DNA of 64,000 bases from Opisthorchis felineus (GCA_004794785.1 SJOL01002192.1:62001-126000); one strand, 5' to 3'; numbered from the stretch's first letter, positions 44,736 to 58,100 are shown. Notes: generated by a model from the letters alone, not told the origin. Program-made: numbers and translations.

Positions 44736-45649
44736 CTTGCGGGGCATTTTAGTTTCTCGACCTCAGAGCCTAAAAACGGGAGATAAGTTCGGGTATCCTA
44801 TCCAAAACCTTTGACTTCATGGTCTGGCCCACAGGACAGCGAAAAGCTAATCTAGAGGGGAGGACGGGGAATGCAGCATAGGAATCTGACTCCTCACGCC
44901 ACCGAACACGGAAGGTGCATTCTGAAAAACGCCAGGCGCTTGGTTTTTAGGATTAATTCAAAAGTACTGAATAACGTACCAGCAGCAACAGCCAGCGGCA
45001 TGGAAAGTAATCACTGCTGTCTTGATGAGTATAAAAATCCTGGTTGCCGCGAACGGTAGGATTTTACCTCCAGCTCTCCGTAATGCATATGCTGATCCTT
45101 TGCAGGGCTGCTCTTTGTTGGCCTTCCTAGAATGGTAAAACCCTGACGAACGAAATCCCAGTCACTGTAGCCTGTAGGATTACTACGGCTCTGAAAATTG
45201 ACCATCGCGACAGTGCAGAGAGATGCAGTTGTATGCAGCATATCACATGTACGATGTCAAAAGCAATTTCTTGGAGCGTCTATACAGATCTGTGAGCCAA
45301 AATCGTCATACCTCCAGAACGCCCAGGACCAACCAAAGGCCCAGTACGTTTGTGAATGTTGGCTGCTTGAATAGAGCATTTCACAACCGTACTTAACACC
45401 CATCAAACCTTGATCTGGAAAATCTGCCATATTTACCACAAGACCCTGTGAATGTAGACCTCTACAACTCACCAAAGGAAGCGGAAATGTAAACAGCAAT
45501 GAACGACCTTCAAAGAAGAATGTATTCTGATTCGGCGAAATAATGTTAAAATATAAACTTTTCTACCATATGTACACAATCTGGGTGACTAAGAAGTTTC
45601 CTACAATGATTTAGGGACGACCAAAGTATGGCGCTATTCAGATGAAAGG
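44736..45649. other. No recognisable feature
   Basis: Probably includes the 5' flank of the 44.7 kb minus-strand element. Nothing else is supported. Confidence 0.35.
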
Positions 45650-46320
45650 AAAGCCTGTCTGCTGCGCGCTCCAGACAAAATCACAGGCCTCATCCTAATA
45701 AAACGTCTGAAAGTAGCTATTTTGGAAGGAGATATTCCAGACAAACAGCTTGAAATTCGAAGCGAATTCAGCACTGATGAATTTATTTCTGTAGCACGTC
45801 CATTGCAAGAATTCTTCAAGCACAACCAATCATCATATGCTGTGCTCGTAGACCTCACGAAAGCCATTGGCTTCGTGAGCATGAGCCGCTTTAGAGTCTC
45901 CTGAACGCTTGACCTTCTCAAAACAACTGTTAACACTATCACATTAATTCACTCTGGTATGGGGCTGTGAAATCGCCTCTGGGGAACTAAACATCCACGT
46001 AAGAGTGGAGCAAGTTTGTTTTCTGGCACTCAGCCGGTCTTAATTTGTCTGACTACGGTTTGTGCAGAACAGTTTCGTTAAGGTGATGCACCGAGCCAGT
46101 ACCTCAACTCAAAACGCCTCAAGGCCAGAACCAGATTACACAAGCTAATGATTTGCATGCTGCTTTTTGAAGACAAACGTGCTCCAGTTGATTATTTTAG
46201 GGACTCGCAGCGAACTGTTACATCATTTCATTGGCTGCATCTTGCTTTCGTACAAATGCCTCTAAAACACTGGTTCCTTAACAAACCGCATAAGGTTTGC
46301 GGAACCAGTCACTGTGTATA
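45650..46320 (+). pseudogene. Degraded non-LTR RT core
   Basis: The segment at 45722-45900 encodes STDEFISVARPLQEFFKHNQ, then YAVLVDLTKAIGFVSMSRF. It fits RT domain 2a and A (TTDxIFxxRQLQEKxxxxxxxYxxFVDLTKAFDTVxR), with the catalytic-side AFD changed to AIG. At about 46105-46180 YLNSKRLKARTRLHKLM then LLFEDK fits the FADD region (LLFADD), with ADD corrupted. Between them there are stops. The element is dead, and it is a different lineage from the 51-54 kb copies. Confidence 0.65.
46269..46309. other. Near-perfect hairpin
   Basis: ACTGGTTCC (46269-46277) pairs with GGAACCAGT (46301-46309), and CAAACC pairs with GGTTTG around a six-base loop. It is a strong stem-loop embedded at the end of the RT remnant, of unknown meaning. 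Confidence 0.6.
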
Positions 46321-49300
46321 CAAAATAGAAGCCACTGAGTGGCGTTTTGTTGGAATTTGTGCCATTCCGGCAACACTGGTTCGACAGAACCGTGAGTCAA
46401 TACGAAACGAAACGCTCGGGTTGCCGAGGCGAGCGCTGCTTTTAGTCGGCAACACAAATGCCTTTGAAGCTTCAACCTGTGAGGGGAAACCAAGGTGACA
46501 TTGTAGTTTGTCGGTGTATTCTATTCATTAGTGCATGAGAAAAAATCTTGAGGCGGTATCGGCTGGACGTTGGATACATTTTACTGTGAGTACTGCGTAA
46601 GATACTGGGAATTGAATGATAAGACCGAATCCCAAGATCGGCGGGATCCTGGGAGCCTTGACGCATGTTTGATTGCGCTGGATAGGTAGCGTAAAACGAC
46701 CAACAGATGTCGCATCCAAGACGAAGTATTTTCAGCCATGTGAGAAATGGAGTACAAACGTGGGGACAACCGGAAATTTTGCATTATGACGGCCTTCAAA
46801 TGAGAATAAAAACCTGTAATTCCCGCTTGAGGTCTTCCAGCAATCTGGTACACATCAAAGTTGCCGACGAGTAGCCCTCCAAACTCTCCTGAATAGGCAT
46901 CAGGCACAATGAGCCTGGACGCCCAAATGCAGTTGCCTCATTCAAAACGCTGTTCTAGAGCCAGTCAAAAGTACAGCCATCTGGAAGTATGCAACATCTA
47001 GGCGAATACGCCTTAGAAGATCAGGTCTTGAAGGTCACCCAGTTTGGACCACTAGCAACCTGAAAAGAATTTGCGCTTCCTGTCTTAGGACCAAAAAGGC
47101 AGTGTGTTTCAAACAACTTATTTGAAGGCCCAGCCAAAAAGGAAGCATGAGGTCAAGCTCGCTCAACACCTCAAGGATAAAGGCATAGGTATCAGGTTCT
47201 CTATGCAATTGTGCGTAGTCAGTATACTTCAAGAGGCACCCAATTTTTAGAGTATATCGAACAAGCTGGACAACAATGGTAGTGAGAAAAAGTTTGCGGA
47301 ATCCTCAGTAGACGTTTCGTCCTGCAGTTGAAACTAATACGCGCAGAAGCACCGTACGCTCATTCTCGTCTAAGATTATCAAAATCGTACACCCGCTGAA
47401 AGGTTTACGCCTGTGTTCCCTGGGAAAGTAGTTTGAACACCGTTATATTTTGACAATTCAGACAAAAACCACGATGACGGCCATTGATGCGCGTGTAAAC
47501 GCTTTGCCAAAGTCGTGAGTTGTCAACAATCAAGTCTTTAAACTCAAGACCACGGAAATGACTCATAGCGTCAACAATTACCATGATCTCAGGGGTTCGT
47601 ACCACAACCGTCCCTAGGGGTGCAGTTCGAGGACTAAGCCAAAACACCAGCGCTAAGCACGCGTAAGTGAAACCCAAGGGTAGACATACCCGGCGAACAT
47701 TCTTCTCAAATTCTGCTGAATGGTGAGGCTAAAACGACTAAGCCGACCATGCAGACTACCGCCGCAGGAAAAACCGAGAACACGCCAACCTGGGAACTCT
47801 TCGGCCGTGCTGAAGTCCATTATATAAAATAGTTATTTCTAATGTCCTAGAACCTGCTTCAGCTGGTCCGAACAACTGAAAGCAGTGGACCAGAACCTTC
47901 CAGAAGTTGTTTTTACCAAGACAATCAGCTGCTCATTAGTATGGGATAAACAATGAAACAAAACTAGGAAACAGTCCACAAAAGCAACCAAGCACTTAAC
48001 AAAAAGCACGTCATTGTCTCCTGAAGACGCCCAACAGCCGATCCATTCCACCTTGGCACACACGCTTTACATCTTTTCTTCTGCATCATAGTGCCTACTC
48101 AGACGTGATGTCATTCGATGCCGTATCAAAACAAATGTGAAAGCTCACATATCTTTCCTGAGCGGATGCTGGAAACTCTGGTACACTCAATTCGCTTCAA
48201 CACAATCGGTCTCCAACAAGAGCCCTTCGCTTTGTTCAAGCGAGTACAGAAATTTAACCCTTCCTTAAGCTTAACAAGTGAGCACTTCTCTCAGCTGAAT
48301 TTTTCTAGCAGAATTTTTTTGCCTGACGCTTTCCACTGCCAGTGTCGAGGTTGGTTTATGAGCAGCCTAAACCAGCTTTTTTATGCAGCTTCCGCTGAAC
48401 GCGCTTATCTGGATTTTGTTTATAACAAGCCGCTTCAGTTTTTCAGATCAAGTCGCTACACGTAAGGTGTGGGAACTACTTTATGCATATGCATGTTAGT
48501 AACCTTTTTCTGCTCACAAGGTACCTCTGTGAAAGTATTCAATTGCGCACGTAGGGGTTGCAGCCTGTCAAGCTGCCCGGTGTTTGCGACAGATATTACT
48601 TTGCCTTTGGAACAATGTAGTCTACAAAGGTTAGATTCATTTTGAGCTCTGAAACTAAATCTTTCCAGTATACGAATCTTCCCTCTAACTTCCGCGGCTG
48701 CTGTAAACCTCTATACCATTACTAGGCTCCGTCGCCTGACATATAGGTGCCAAACCAGGGCTACTAAAGTGACCCTAATGAACACAAATTGATCGATAGA
48801 TTACTCAACTTGTCTGCGCCAACCCGAAATCTGTCTTATGATCCCCTCTTACACAGAGTAAAACAAACTGAAGGCGGAGGGACATCTCTTCTGTTAACTG
48901 TGGTCAACCAACTGGCTGGTCAAACCAAACGGCCTTCACCGCCCAATACAATAGTCAACAAAGTGATGAGCAATACTTCTTCGAAATAATTGATCGTTTA
49001 TACATGAACCAGCATAGTCCTTGATCCCATAAGTTTACCTATCCTTTTTTGTGCCCCTTTCCCAGCAAAAAATAGACTACAGCCAACACAATATGTGCCA
49101 GCATAGAGTCCACATGGACATTATCAGCTTCAAAGCTGTCCAAAATTTCAGCCGTTTTTCACACAAACTCAGCAAATTCCGTGCACTTCCTGTAGACGAA
49201 CTTAATAAGCTCAGGGAAAGTATGCCTTACGCTGCTAAATGTATGTGTCGGGGTTAACCCTCATATTAGAGCTTTAAACTCACTATGCCTTAACGGTGAT

Positions 49301-50229
49301 ATGTAAAACGGACAGCCCCAGATACTATATATGAAACCGAGTAAATCTATTCAGAAGCCCAGACGGTTAGTTGAGCTGCCCCATTTACGTTCGCTGCTGC
49401 ACAAAATACACTCTGGTAAATGGTTTGCCAGTGGGATTTGCACCCATTTTTGATGTATTTTTGTTCTTCCAGCGGTAGTTCAGACAGCTGCCAAATCACA
49501 CCGACAGTGCTGTCAAGAATTTTGAAATTTCTGTGCGCGGAAGTCTCCTTTTGGGTACTGAAGCCTTTGGTGGCCTTATACACTCCTAAAATTGTGAAGC
49601 GGATAACCTTTCCTTACATGTGGAAAGGTCGAAATTGAGTCAACTTTTAACGACCGTGACAAAAGTTGCCAGAAGTGCTATAGGGGTGCTGGTTATATTA
49701 GTAAATTTGACTCTACCAGCCGAATGCCACCCGCATTGAACCCCAGTGGTCATGCGGGCCTTGTACTTGGTCCTGTAGTCCCCTCCGTCATAACAATAAA
49801 TTAGCTAGTCGCTCAGTATGAGTACTCGGAAACTGAACCAACTTGTGTGCTGAACCATCAGTTTTGATGCAAAACTGAATAACAGTGGCTTGTAAGACGT
49901 GCAAATCTGTATTCGGAATCCAGCTGCGGGGAAACCAATATCATAGAATCGTTTAATCCGAAACAATACCCCGAAAGCTGGAAACGTGTTTAGCTGATTG
50001 CAAAAGCAAGAAGACAGAGATAACCAAAAACATGAAGCTCAGGGACTTTTTCTTGTACGCAATCCAACCACTCACACCGAGAAAGGAAACAAGCACCAAT
50101 CAGACAAGCGCCGACATATGCGCGTGTCAAACTGAAGTTCCGAAAGATGTCTCCATGACCCCCAGCAGGTTGATCACAATCCTCCAAAACCTAGCCAGGG
50201 AAAACTAACGCACTCCTAACCTGACACTA
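46321..50229. other. Mostly unassigned, about 3.9 kb
   Basis: Several 65-115 codon frames (46581-46907 minus, 47405-47677 minus, 48118-48465 plus) have no domain that I recognise. The C-rich plus strand from about 48 kb onward resembles the composition of the retroelement block to the right, so part of it may be 5' sequence of those elements. Near 47300 the minus strand has TGCAGGACGAAACGTC, similar to the tail of Penelope-type ribozymes, but no CTGATGA. Confidence 0.3.
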
Positions 50230-50570
50230 TATCATTTCTCAGGGCAGACCGCTAAGTGAGTTTTACACTTCTCGGCAGAGAAGCCATCTTTGCCGTCGAC
50301 AGATACTCACCTCAAGCTTACCGTTCAATAGCCATGTATGCGCCCACTTTAGGTGATTCCAGACCAGATGTCTTAGTTAAAGCAATCAAAAATTGGTCTT
50401 ATGAACTAAACACGACAAAACCGTCAGGCGCTGAGGAAACATCGCTCATTTTTTCGGGTAGCAATGCAGATTTTATAGATTTTCGGCAACCAAGCTTCAT
50501 CACCACCCAGCTTCAAATGGGAACCCTCCCTAGTGAGGAAGACATAACGGACCTACTGAAAGCAACTTAA
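50230..50570 (+). pseudogene. Possible endonuclease fragment of the following element
   Basis: The frame includes AMYAPTLGDSRPDVLVKAIK, then NWSYEL, and after a short gap SLIFSGSNADFIDF. This loosely fits the CVYRPP...LLxxI...WS...LILGDFNAPxIDW part of a CR1/Jockey-type endonuclease. The match is weak but the position, 5' of the RT, is right. Confidence 0.35.
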
Positions 50571-50899
50571 CCTCATGATATTTCCACCATTCACCTACTT
50601 AATCCTTCTATGTATTTTCGGTCTCTACTTCCTATGTTCATCTGTACCCGCCACCCACCTTCCCGCAAAAACCATGCCGTTCGACAGTGGTACATTAACA
50701 TGTGTTAATTAACTCCCCAATGAGACATAGTGGCCATTGTGTGTTGACCTTTGATTTCATCTGTTACTGGATCAGAAATCCCGAACCTCGAATGTGGATT
50801 CGAATCTTCTGAAGGCAGACATCTCAAGAAGGCGCATCTTCCCCAATCGATTAAAACTTGGAAAACCTTCAGTGGAAAAGTTATATTGGACACGAGAGA

Positions 50900-52870
50900 G
50901 ACGCGATGTTCATCCCAAAAATCTAGCACGCAGTCAGATGAACCGCAAGCTAAAAGAATTCGGCGTCTCCTGGAAAATAGGTACCAACTATTTTTCAAAA
51001 AGATGACTACAGGTGACACAGAAGACAAGCTGGCGTTTCGTAAAGTGCGGAACCGCTGTAAGTCAGAAATCCGCCAATGGAACATACGAAAACAAGCCAC
51101 CATTCTAAACTTCGCCCGAAAAAAACGGAGATGAGCCGCTTAAATACATGAGACATCACCGCAGAAATAGGCCATCCGCATTCTCCTTGAGGGACAGGGA
51201 AGGGGAACCCACGAGTGACCCAATAGTGGTATCAGAGGTCTACGGAGAACACTATGCAGGCCTGTATTCTGCTCCAATGACCTCGTCCTACCCAATCTTG
51301 TCAAGGTGTAGCTACGAACGGCCTATAACCAACTTCGTCTTCACAGAGGAGGACATTCGTCAACTCGTGCACAAGATAAACCCGTTCTGCGCGTTGGGAC
51401 CCGATAAAGTCCATCCAAGGATCCCGAAGGAAACGTCGTCCACACTGGCAAAGCAATTCCACCTGGTACTTCCTCAGTCGCTTAAAGAAAGCAACCTTTC
51501 CTCTTTCCGCAAGGAAGACATTTTCACGTAAATCTACAAAACTGATGACCGAATATCGTCCGACAGCTACAGGTCTACCAGCTACTTTAGCGTACCGTGC
51601 GTAGTAATGGAACGCATTCTGAAGCGGGCCATTCCTGATCAATTTACTACCAAAAACTTTATATCTGCAGTTCAAAACAGATTCCTCCCAAACCGTTTTT
51701 GCGTGGCGAACTTGTTCGTATTTATGGACAGCTTAACCCAAGCCAGGGAAGAAGGACTTATATCGGAAGCCATATTTTTCGACTTCTCAGAAGCATTCGA
51801 TCGAATCCCACACGTCCCGCTGCTCCACAAACTCGAGTATTACGGGATTCAAGGGAGCATCCTACATTGAATTAAGGCGTTCCTATCAGACAGAACACTC
51901 CGAGTGAAAGTAGGCTCAACCTACTCTTCCCAGGCGCCGGTCTCCATTGGGGTTCCCCAAGGCTCCGTTCTGGGACCACTGCTGTTTCTGATATACGTCA
52001 ACGACCTTCCAGATATTCTTTCAAGTCCATGTCTACTTTTTGCGGACGACTTGAAACCCTGGAGTAGCAATGCCAGTGACCTTCAAATGAATGTAGACGT
52101 TGCAAAACAGTGGTCGTTGGACTGGCACCTTCCCCTGAATGACGATAAGTGCATCTATATGTCACTTGGAGGAGACTCAGCGGGCGCCTATGTCGTGCAT
52201 GGTAAGATTAGACCAGGAGACATCACGAGGATGGATGGCAAAAAAGATTTGGGTATCTGGCTCACTTCAATCATGTCCTTCTCACTGCACCATGAGAAAG
52301 CGTCTCAATAGGCTTTCGCCGTTCTACGGATGATCCGGCGCACCTTCTCCCGTATTACTCTCATGGACCTTCAAATACTCTATGGGGCCTACGCCAGACC
52401 GCTTCTTGAGTACGCCAACCAAGTTGTATACTCAGGACGCATGAAGGACGTAATCCTCATTGAGCGTGTCAAGCGAGCTGCTGCGGAAATGGTTGTTGGC
52501 CTTAAATCCATGAACTACGAAACGCGTCTCGCGGCGCTTGACCTCTTTCCCCCGGAGTGTCGTCGCCTCCGAGGGAACCTAATTCTTACTTATGCCCTGT
52601 TTGAATAAGGTTTGGCCGACAGGTTCTTCGCCGTTGAGGCAGCAAACACACGGCAGTGTCATGGTAAGAAGATTTTGAAGCTCAGGGCGCACACTTTCAT
52701 TGGGCAAATTTTTTTCTCATTTCGTGTAGCAGCTGCGTGGAATAATCTTCCTCCGACAGTTGTCCACGCTCCTTCTAATACCCAATTCAAAGCACTATTA
52801 GACACTTTTTTATGGGAGCGCTCGTGCTGGCAAGCATACGGTCCCGCGTTGAGAACTTATAGTGCAGTGC
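50900..52870 (+). pseudogene. CR1/Jockey-like non-LTR retrotransposon RT, copy 1
   Basis: A frameshift near 51120 joins an upstream Lys/Arg-rich linker (50930-51134) to the main frame, which runs from about 51127 to 52896 with in-frame stops at about 51530, 51869, 52310 and 52607. Conserved parts appear in order: KYMRHHRRNRPSAFSLRDRE (51142 onward), VFTEEDIRQLVHKINP (51340 on), RT domain A FFDFSEAFDRIPH (51775-51812), domain [17 protein letters not shown] (51949 on), domain C FADD (52039-52050), WNNLPPTVVHAPS near 52738. The catalytic FADD is intact, but four stops and a frameshift make it non-functional. Upstream endonuclease and ORF1 parts are mostly missing. Confidence 0.85.
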
Positions 52871-53164
52871 TACACCCTTTTTGTGACAGCCTCTGAACGA
52901 CAAGACCAAAACTGGCCCGGGAAACATGGGTGAAATCCTCGATCCTGTGTATCAATCCGTGGATACGTGAATTAACTTGGCAAAATATTTCTGCCGGATC
53001 TTTCGTCAGTCGTTCGACGACGGTGCACCCCCTTTTCCTTGGAAGTAGGTGACTGACACGCCAATCTAAACGTTGTGGCCACTGGTGGCTCAGCAGAAAC
53101 AGACCTATTAGCCTCGATAGCATGCCATACAAAACAACAAAATGCATTATGAAGTAAGCCATTT

Positions 53165-54420
53165 TAAGTTGCCCCGCTGCCGAAAGTTTGATATCCTCAA
53201 GGCTGTACAGATTCCTCCCAAAACAATCTCGCGTGCGAAAAATACTCGTATTCATGGACGGCCTGAAATAAGCCAACGACGGAGTACTCATATCAAATGG
53301 CATGCCCTCTTTTTGTCAAGAACGTTCGGTCGAGGTCAACTAGTCCCAAGTTTCCACAAACTTGAGTTTTACTGTGACTAAGGGGGAAGTTTACACTCAT
53401 TGGGGCCCTTGTATCAAGTGAGGTGATCCGAGTGAAAGTCGGATCAGCCGACTTTCCCCCTCCTGTCCCCGGTGAGGTTCCCGAATGCTTCATGTTAGGA
53501 AAACTCCTCATTCCGATTTACGTCAACAACATTTATGTTGCACTTTTTAGTCCACATCTACCTTTTGCGGGCGGCCTGAAACCCTAGAGATCCAAAAATA
53601 GCACACTGTAGGTAGACGTCACCCCTGCCAAGCACTGGTCGCTGGAGCGACTCCTTCCTCTGAACTGAAAGAGTGCGATTATAGGCTGTTTGGGGGGAAT
53701 CAATGAACGCCTTTTTCCTGCATGGTGAAAAAGGACCAGAAGATACTCCAAAGCTAGATACCAAAAGGGATTTCGGAACTTGGTTCACACCAATTATCTC
53801 TTCTCTCCACGCGGAAAATTGGTTCAAAAGACGTTCGTCATTCTCCGGATATCTTGGCCTACGTTCCACCTTATCATTTGCATGGGTATCCACATCCTCC
53901 CCGATTGATTTGAGACTCGCCTGCCGTCGAGCCCTTACCTGCAGATAATCTATGGGGCTTATGTCCGACTGCTTGCTGAATACGCCAGCCACGTTTTCCG
54001 CCCAAGGGGATAGAAGGACGCAACCAATATCGAGCATTTCCAACGAGCTGCTGCGAATACGGCTGCAGGTCTCAAATGCGTTGAATACGAAAGGAGTCTC
54101 CAGATGCTTGAAATATTTTCCCTAGGATCTGGTCGCCTCCAAGGGGACTTGATATCTACTTTCACCTGTTTTGAAAAGTAAGGACGATGGGTTTTTTACC
54201 GCTAACCATGCTGATACACGGTGGGGCTGGGGTACAAAGGTTTTCAATAGCATTGCGAGCAATTTTTTCAAACAAACGATCCCCCAGGCTTGTGCATTTG
54301 GATCGTGGAATGACCTTCCAGGGACGGTTGTTCACGCCACGTCAGTGGAAACGTTAAACTCATTTTTGGATACATTTTTACCAGTCACCGTGCTATCAAG
54401 CCCATTGCTCAACGCTGTAC
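53165..54420 (+). pseudogene. Same RT, tandem copy 2, more decayed
   Basis: The order and spacing of segments follow copy 1: ATTCCTCCCAAAACAATC (53211) matches 51680, CTTTTTGTCAAGAACGTTCG aligns with the AFD region, the SVLGP segment lies at about 53490, and WNDLPGTVVHATSV (about 54305) matches the C-terminal WNNLPPTVVHAPS. The catalytic FADD is changed to FAGG (53564-53575), and there are many stops and indels. It lies about 300 bp downstream of copy 1 in the same orientation. Confidence 0.75.
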
Positions 54421-54758
54421 ATTTAAGGAGCTGTTGTGCATCCTGTTTTCCGTGCATTTTAGGTAAACGGGAGCTGCTGAACGATAAGAACAAACACAAC
54501 CCTAGAACCTTGTGCAAGTGTCTTTATCCTGCTTTACTATCCATGATAAGTGTTTGGAGGCGCCATTCTATAATATCTGCTCTTAAGAGTAACGGAAATC
54601 TGAGCTAAATAGCTGTGTGCCAATCTCGTAGTCATCAGTCACATTCGAAGCACTGAAAGGCGCGGACGTATTTCTTGGTAAATGGGCTTGCTTTTCTGTA
54701 GAGCAACATGTTGATAGCTCAGGGAGCGTGCCACACCAGATTGCGCTCCCTAACAACG
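54421..54758. other. 3' flank of the second RT copy, unassigned
   Basis: No gene. No poly-A tail or target-site duplication was seen. Confidence 0.35.
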
Positions 54759-54815
54759 CACTGATGATGTCACTTCAATCGGTGATAAAACGTTTGCAAT
54801 CAAATTGCTCAGTTC
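54759..54815 (+). repeat. Family E short repeat with CTGATGA, copy 3
   Basis: The plus strand has ACTGATGATGTCACTTCAAT, then CGGTGATAAAACGTTTGCAA. It contains a CTGATGA followed by a GTCAC/GGTGA pair and AAAACG, that is, the order of a hammerhead with GAAA changed to AAAA. Stem I and a cleavage site cannot be drawn with confidence, so it is listed as a repeat rather than a ribozyme. Confidence 0.45.
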
Positions 54816-55044
54816 AGCGAACAAACGAACAGGCAAATAAGCTTGCGATATTTGCCTCCTGAACAAATCGCGATGGGGGCCTAAAAAGGATATTTTAGGC
54901 TCTACCGACCAATCAAACGTTGCAAATGAGCAGGTGGCAGCAGCAACCCAAATGGTTGCTTTGATGCCTTTCGAAACCCCCTTTTCTTATCTTAAGATCC
55001 ATATTCAGGCACGATGGGCTTTCGTATAGGTTTGCACCTTCCGC

Positions 55045-55190
55045 CAATGAAAGCATGGATCTTGGCTGGCTCCGCAACTTCATGAATAACAGAACATTTG
55101 TACTGCGTGCTGATGGGGTACTATTAAATCCGCACACTACCAAGGGATCAAATCACGGTTCAATTCTTAGGCAAACCTAGTTTCGGCTTC
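55045..55190 (+). pseudogene. RT fragment (domain 3 to B)
   Basis: The frame encodes MDLGWLRNFMNNRTFVLRAD, then GVLLNPHTTKGSNHGSILRQ. This fits the LxWLxNFLxNRTxxVxVxG...[14 protein letters not shown] region of non-LTR RTs, with PQGSVLGP degraded to NHGSILRQT. Confidence 0.6.
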
Positions 55191-58100
55191 CACACAAACG
55201 TCCCATTGTCCAAATTAACCACCCGTGGCATCCTACGCATGTAACACAGGTAAGTACCGTGATAGTTTTGGGCGACCACAGTACGCTACACTTTTGTTAA
55301 TCACTAAAAGACTTCTCCTTTGATGTTGATGAATGTTGTTCAATGCATATACCGCTGCATAACACCTAGCATTATAGCTTGAGAGACACACTAACCATAA
55401 GCTGCGAGTTAGAAAGAAAGATCCCGAAACATACATCCATACATACCTCAGAACAGCCATGGCAGATGCCCTTCAAAATAACCATGGTTTACCAATTGGA
55501 CTACACTTTGAATTTACTACAGAAGCGCTTGGAGTACAAGGCCACGAGCACCCCACTGTGTAAAAACGATATTTTCTCGTTTAAATCTGCAGAACGCCAA
55601 GCAGTGAAGAAAGTCGGGAGACTCATTTCAAGGCCGCTTGAGGACCTTTGGGCTACTTTAACTTGTCCATTTTATAACTTCATAAGCGGAGAATTTACTT
55701 GCCCGCGTGACGCATCATCACGTATTCACGTATGTACCTGTTCAACATCCACTAATTGCTGAGCTCAAAGAGCATTTATTATCTCCTCAGCATAGGCGTG
55801 GGCATCTGGTAAGCTAAAAGATTTCGCCGTATAAAATAGATCAGCTTTTAGTGCACGCGAAATCACAACCACCAAAGAAAAGGTACAAATATCTTCAAGC
55901 AAACGCCGGTCACGCGTTTTCGCACACGTTAAACACAGAGATTACCTGCGGAACGTAACAAACACCTTTTGGACTACGCTAGAAATGACGGCAAAGTGGA
56001 GGCCGGTTTCTTCTGAGGGTCGACCTTAGTATGTATCACGACCGTTCATGGGAGTTCGCACGTTTTTTCTGGGAAATTTGATATTTACTCATGGTCCGTT
56101 CACTGATGTTTTCGAAGACGGTGTCCTTTTTAGATTTATAGGTTCACGAAACGCACAAAATCGGAAGGTGTCTCTTCTTGGCTACTCCCCCTCTCAGAAA
56201 TTTTTACAGGTTAGCAATCTATTAGTCGTCATCCCGGGGGTGTAATGACGGTTGTGCCTCAGGTTTTTTTCTTGGCCTGATCTTCCCAAGCCAGAAATTT
56301 GGGCAGACCACCAGGGATATACAAAGTGCATTAAACTCTCAAAATAGATAAGTTGTGGTTAAAGTGTATGTAGTGACAATATTTTCGAAATTTGAACGCT
56401 CCGCTGACAACTGGCATGCAGCACATACTGGAAGGTGCGTGGCTGTTGGGTCTTTATTTTCAACCAAGTGAGATTCGTCTCAAAGTTGAACCGGCAAGTT
56501 GTCCCATCTTCTGACTAGTCAGTGCGAGTTCAGCTTACTGGCCGTGTAACAGCCAAACGGTATCTTCGAGTGATGCGTTATACCAGTGTAACGGTGGATA
56601 CTACTGATAAGGCATGCGAGTAGTATGCGTTTTCTCGTAACTGCCTTGATCTAATGGAAAGTAGGATTTACTACGGGATTTGTGGAACTGCTTTGCAGCA
56701 GTCGTTTACAACTGCGCGATAGTCAATAGTCCAGGTGAGTTCAAGAAGACGCGTTCAAGAAGAAGACGGATATTCAGTTTTTTTAAAACAAGGTGTAAAT
56801 GAGAGTTTGACTTTCCTGTCCCATGGTCTGTACCTGTTGTGTTGGTGTTTTCCAATAAACAACTCCGCGGCGAAAGGCTTTCCTCCCTACACCACAACCC
56901 CCGGGAAGACAAAAAAGTCGGAGCTGGGTTTCTATAGGGTATTATTAATATAAGACATCAATTCACAAAATATACCAACCTCGACCAGACACCCCACGTT
57001 TTCCTCGGTCGCTTGGCCCTGCATGCTTTGAACTACTGTTGCATTTAAACTTACCCAACTTCCATGATTAGCTAGCACGTTTTCTGCGCAGCACTTTATA
57101 TCAGAAAGCCATCCAAATCCCCAATCAGTATACTACCGCTCACTGTGGCCCCTGACTGATACCCTGCATTCAGCTGCAGCTCTCAAACCCACTTCCTGAA
57201 TGAACGTTACTGAACCGTTCTGAAAACTGTCCGTGGTGGCTTTCTAACCCCCGTTCTCGCTCAAATATAATGATGGTCCGACCTCTAACGATGCCTGCGA
57301 GCTAACCGCCCGATAACACCAGATAGATACGAAGGCACGAACGCTTCAACCACGGTTTCGGGAACCATCCATTCACACCTCTGCCATTCCTACCCAGCTT
57401 TATAAACGAATACATTGCTTATTGGCGCTAAATTTTGCTAATGAAAGCTACCCGCTTCTGCATATGGTAAGGTCGGTTTGCATCGACCACATACCGCCAT
57501 TGCCGACCACCTCCACCGACTGTGCAATCAAACATTGTCACCACACTACGGTAGTTAGAAACTGCAACCACTCTCACCTGCCCAATACTACAGGCGCAGT
57601 CGAACGGCAGCAAAGAACAACTCGGTGCCCTCGATGGTCCCAAGAATATCCTTGATCTATGCTGGTCTTAATTTGTCGCGATTCCGTGGCCAATCCTAAC
57701 TATCCTGACAGCCACAGCTGATTCACCCACGAGGATGTCCACGTCGCGACGACGGAACCGTGACTGTCCTACCCAGTCGGAATGCTCGCCAGCAGTCAAA
57801 CCTATCTCTACCATCAGATAATGCCCACTGCTTGTGACGCTGCCCCTTTTCCACGCAATCCCCTGTACCCATAACCCCCTCAGTCATGTTTTTATTCTGA
57901 CTGTAACATTATGATCATGCCTGACGGTATGCCACCCACCAGTTGGGAATAAACATTATTACTACTATTTCCCCGCCGATTATGTCGCAGGCACCCAAAA
58001 GACCGTCTCACTTCGCTAAATTTGTGCCAAAACTCCGAATTACTGACCAGCTCATTATATTGTCTGCTCGCACTACCCAAAAACCAACTAAATCCGCCCA

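Noticed and set aside
50705..51103. 132-codon minus-strand ORF
   Set aside because: Antisense shadow of the RT linker region.
53558..54043. 161-codon minus-strand ORF
   Set aside because: Antisense to the decayed second RT copy, whose homology explains the sequence.
55379..55762. 127-codon plus-strand ORF as a host gene
   Set aside because: It lies in the retroelement block and lacks any recognised domain; kept as unassigned.
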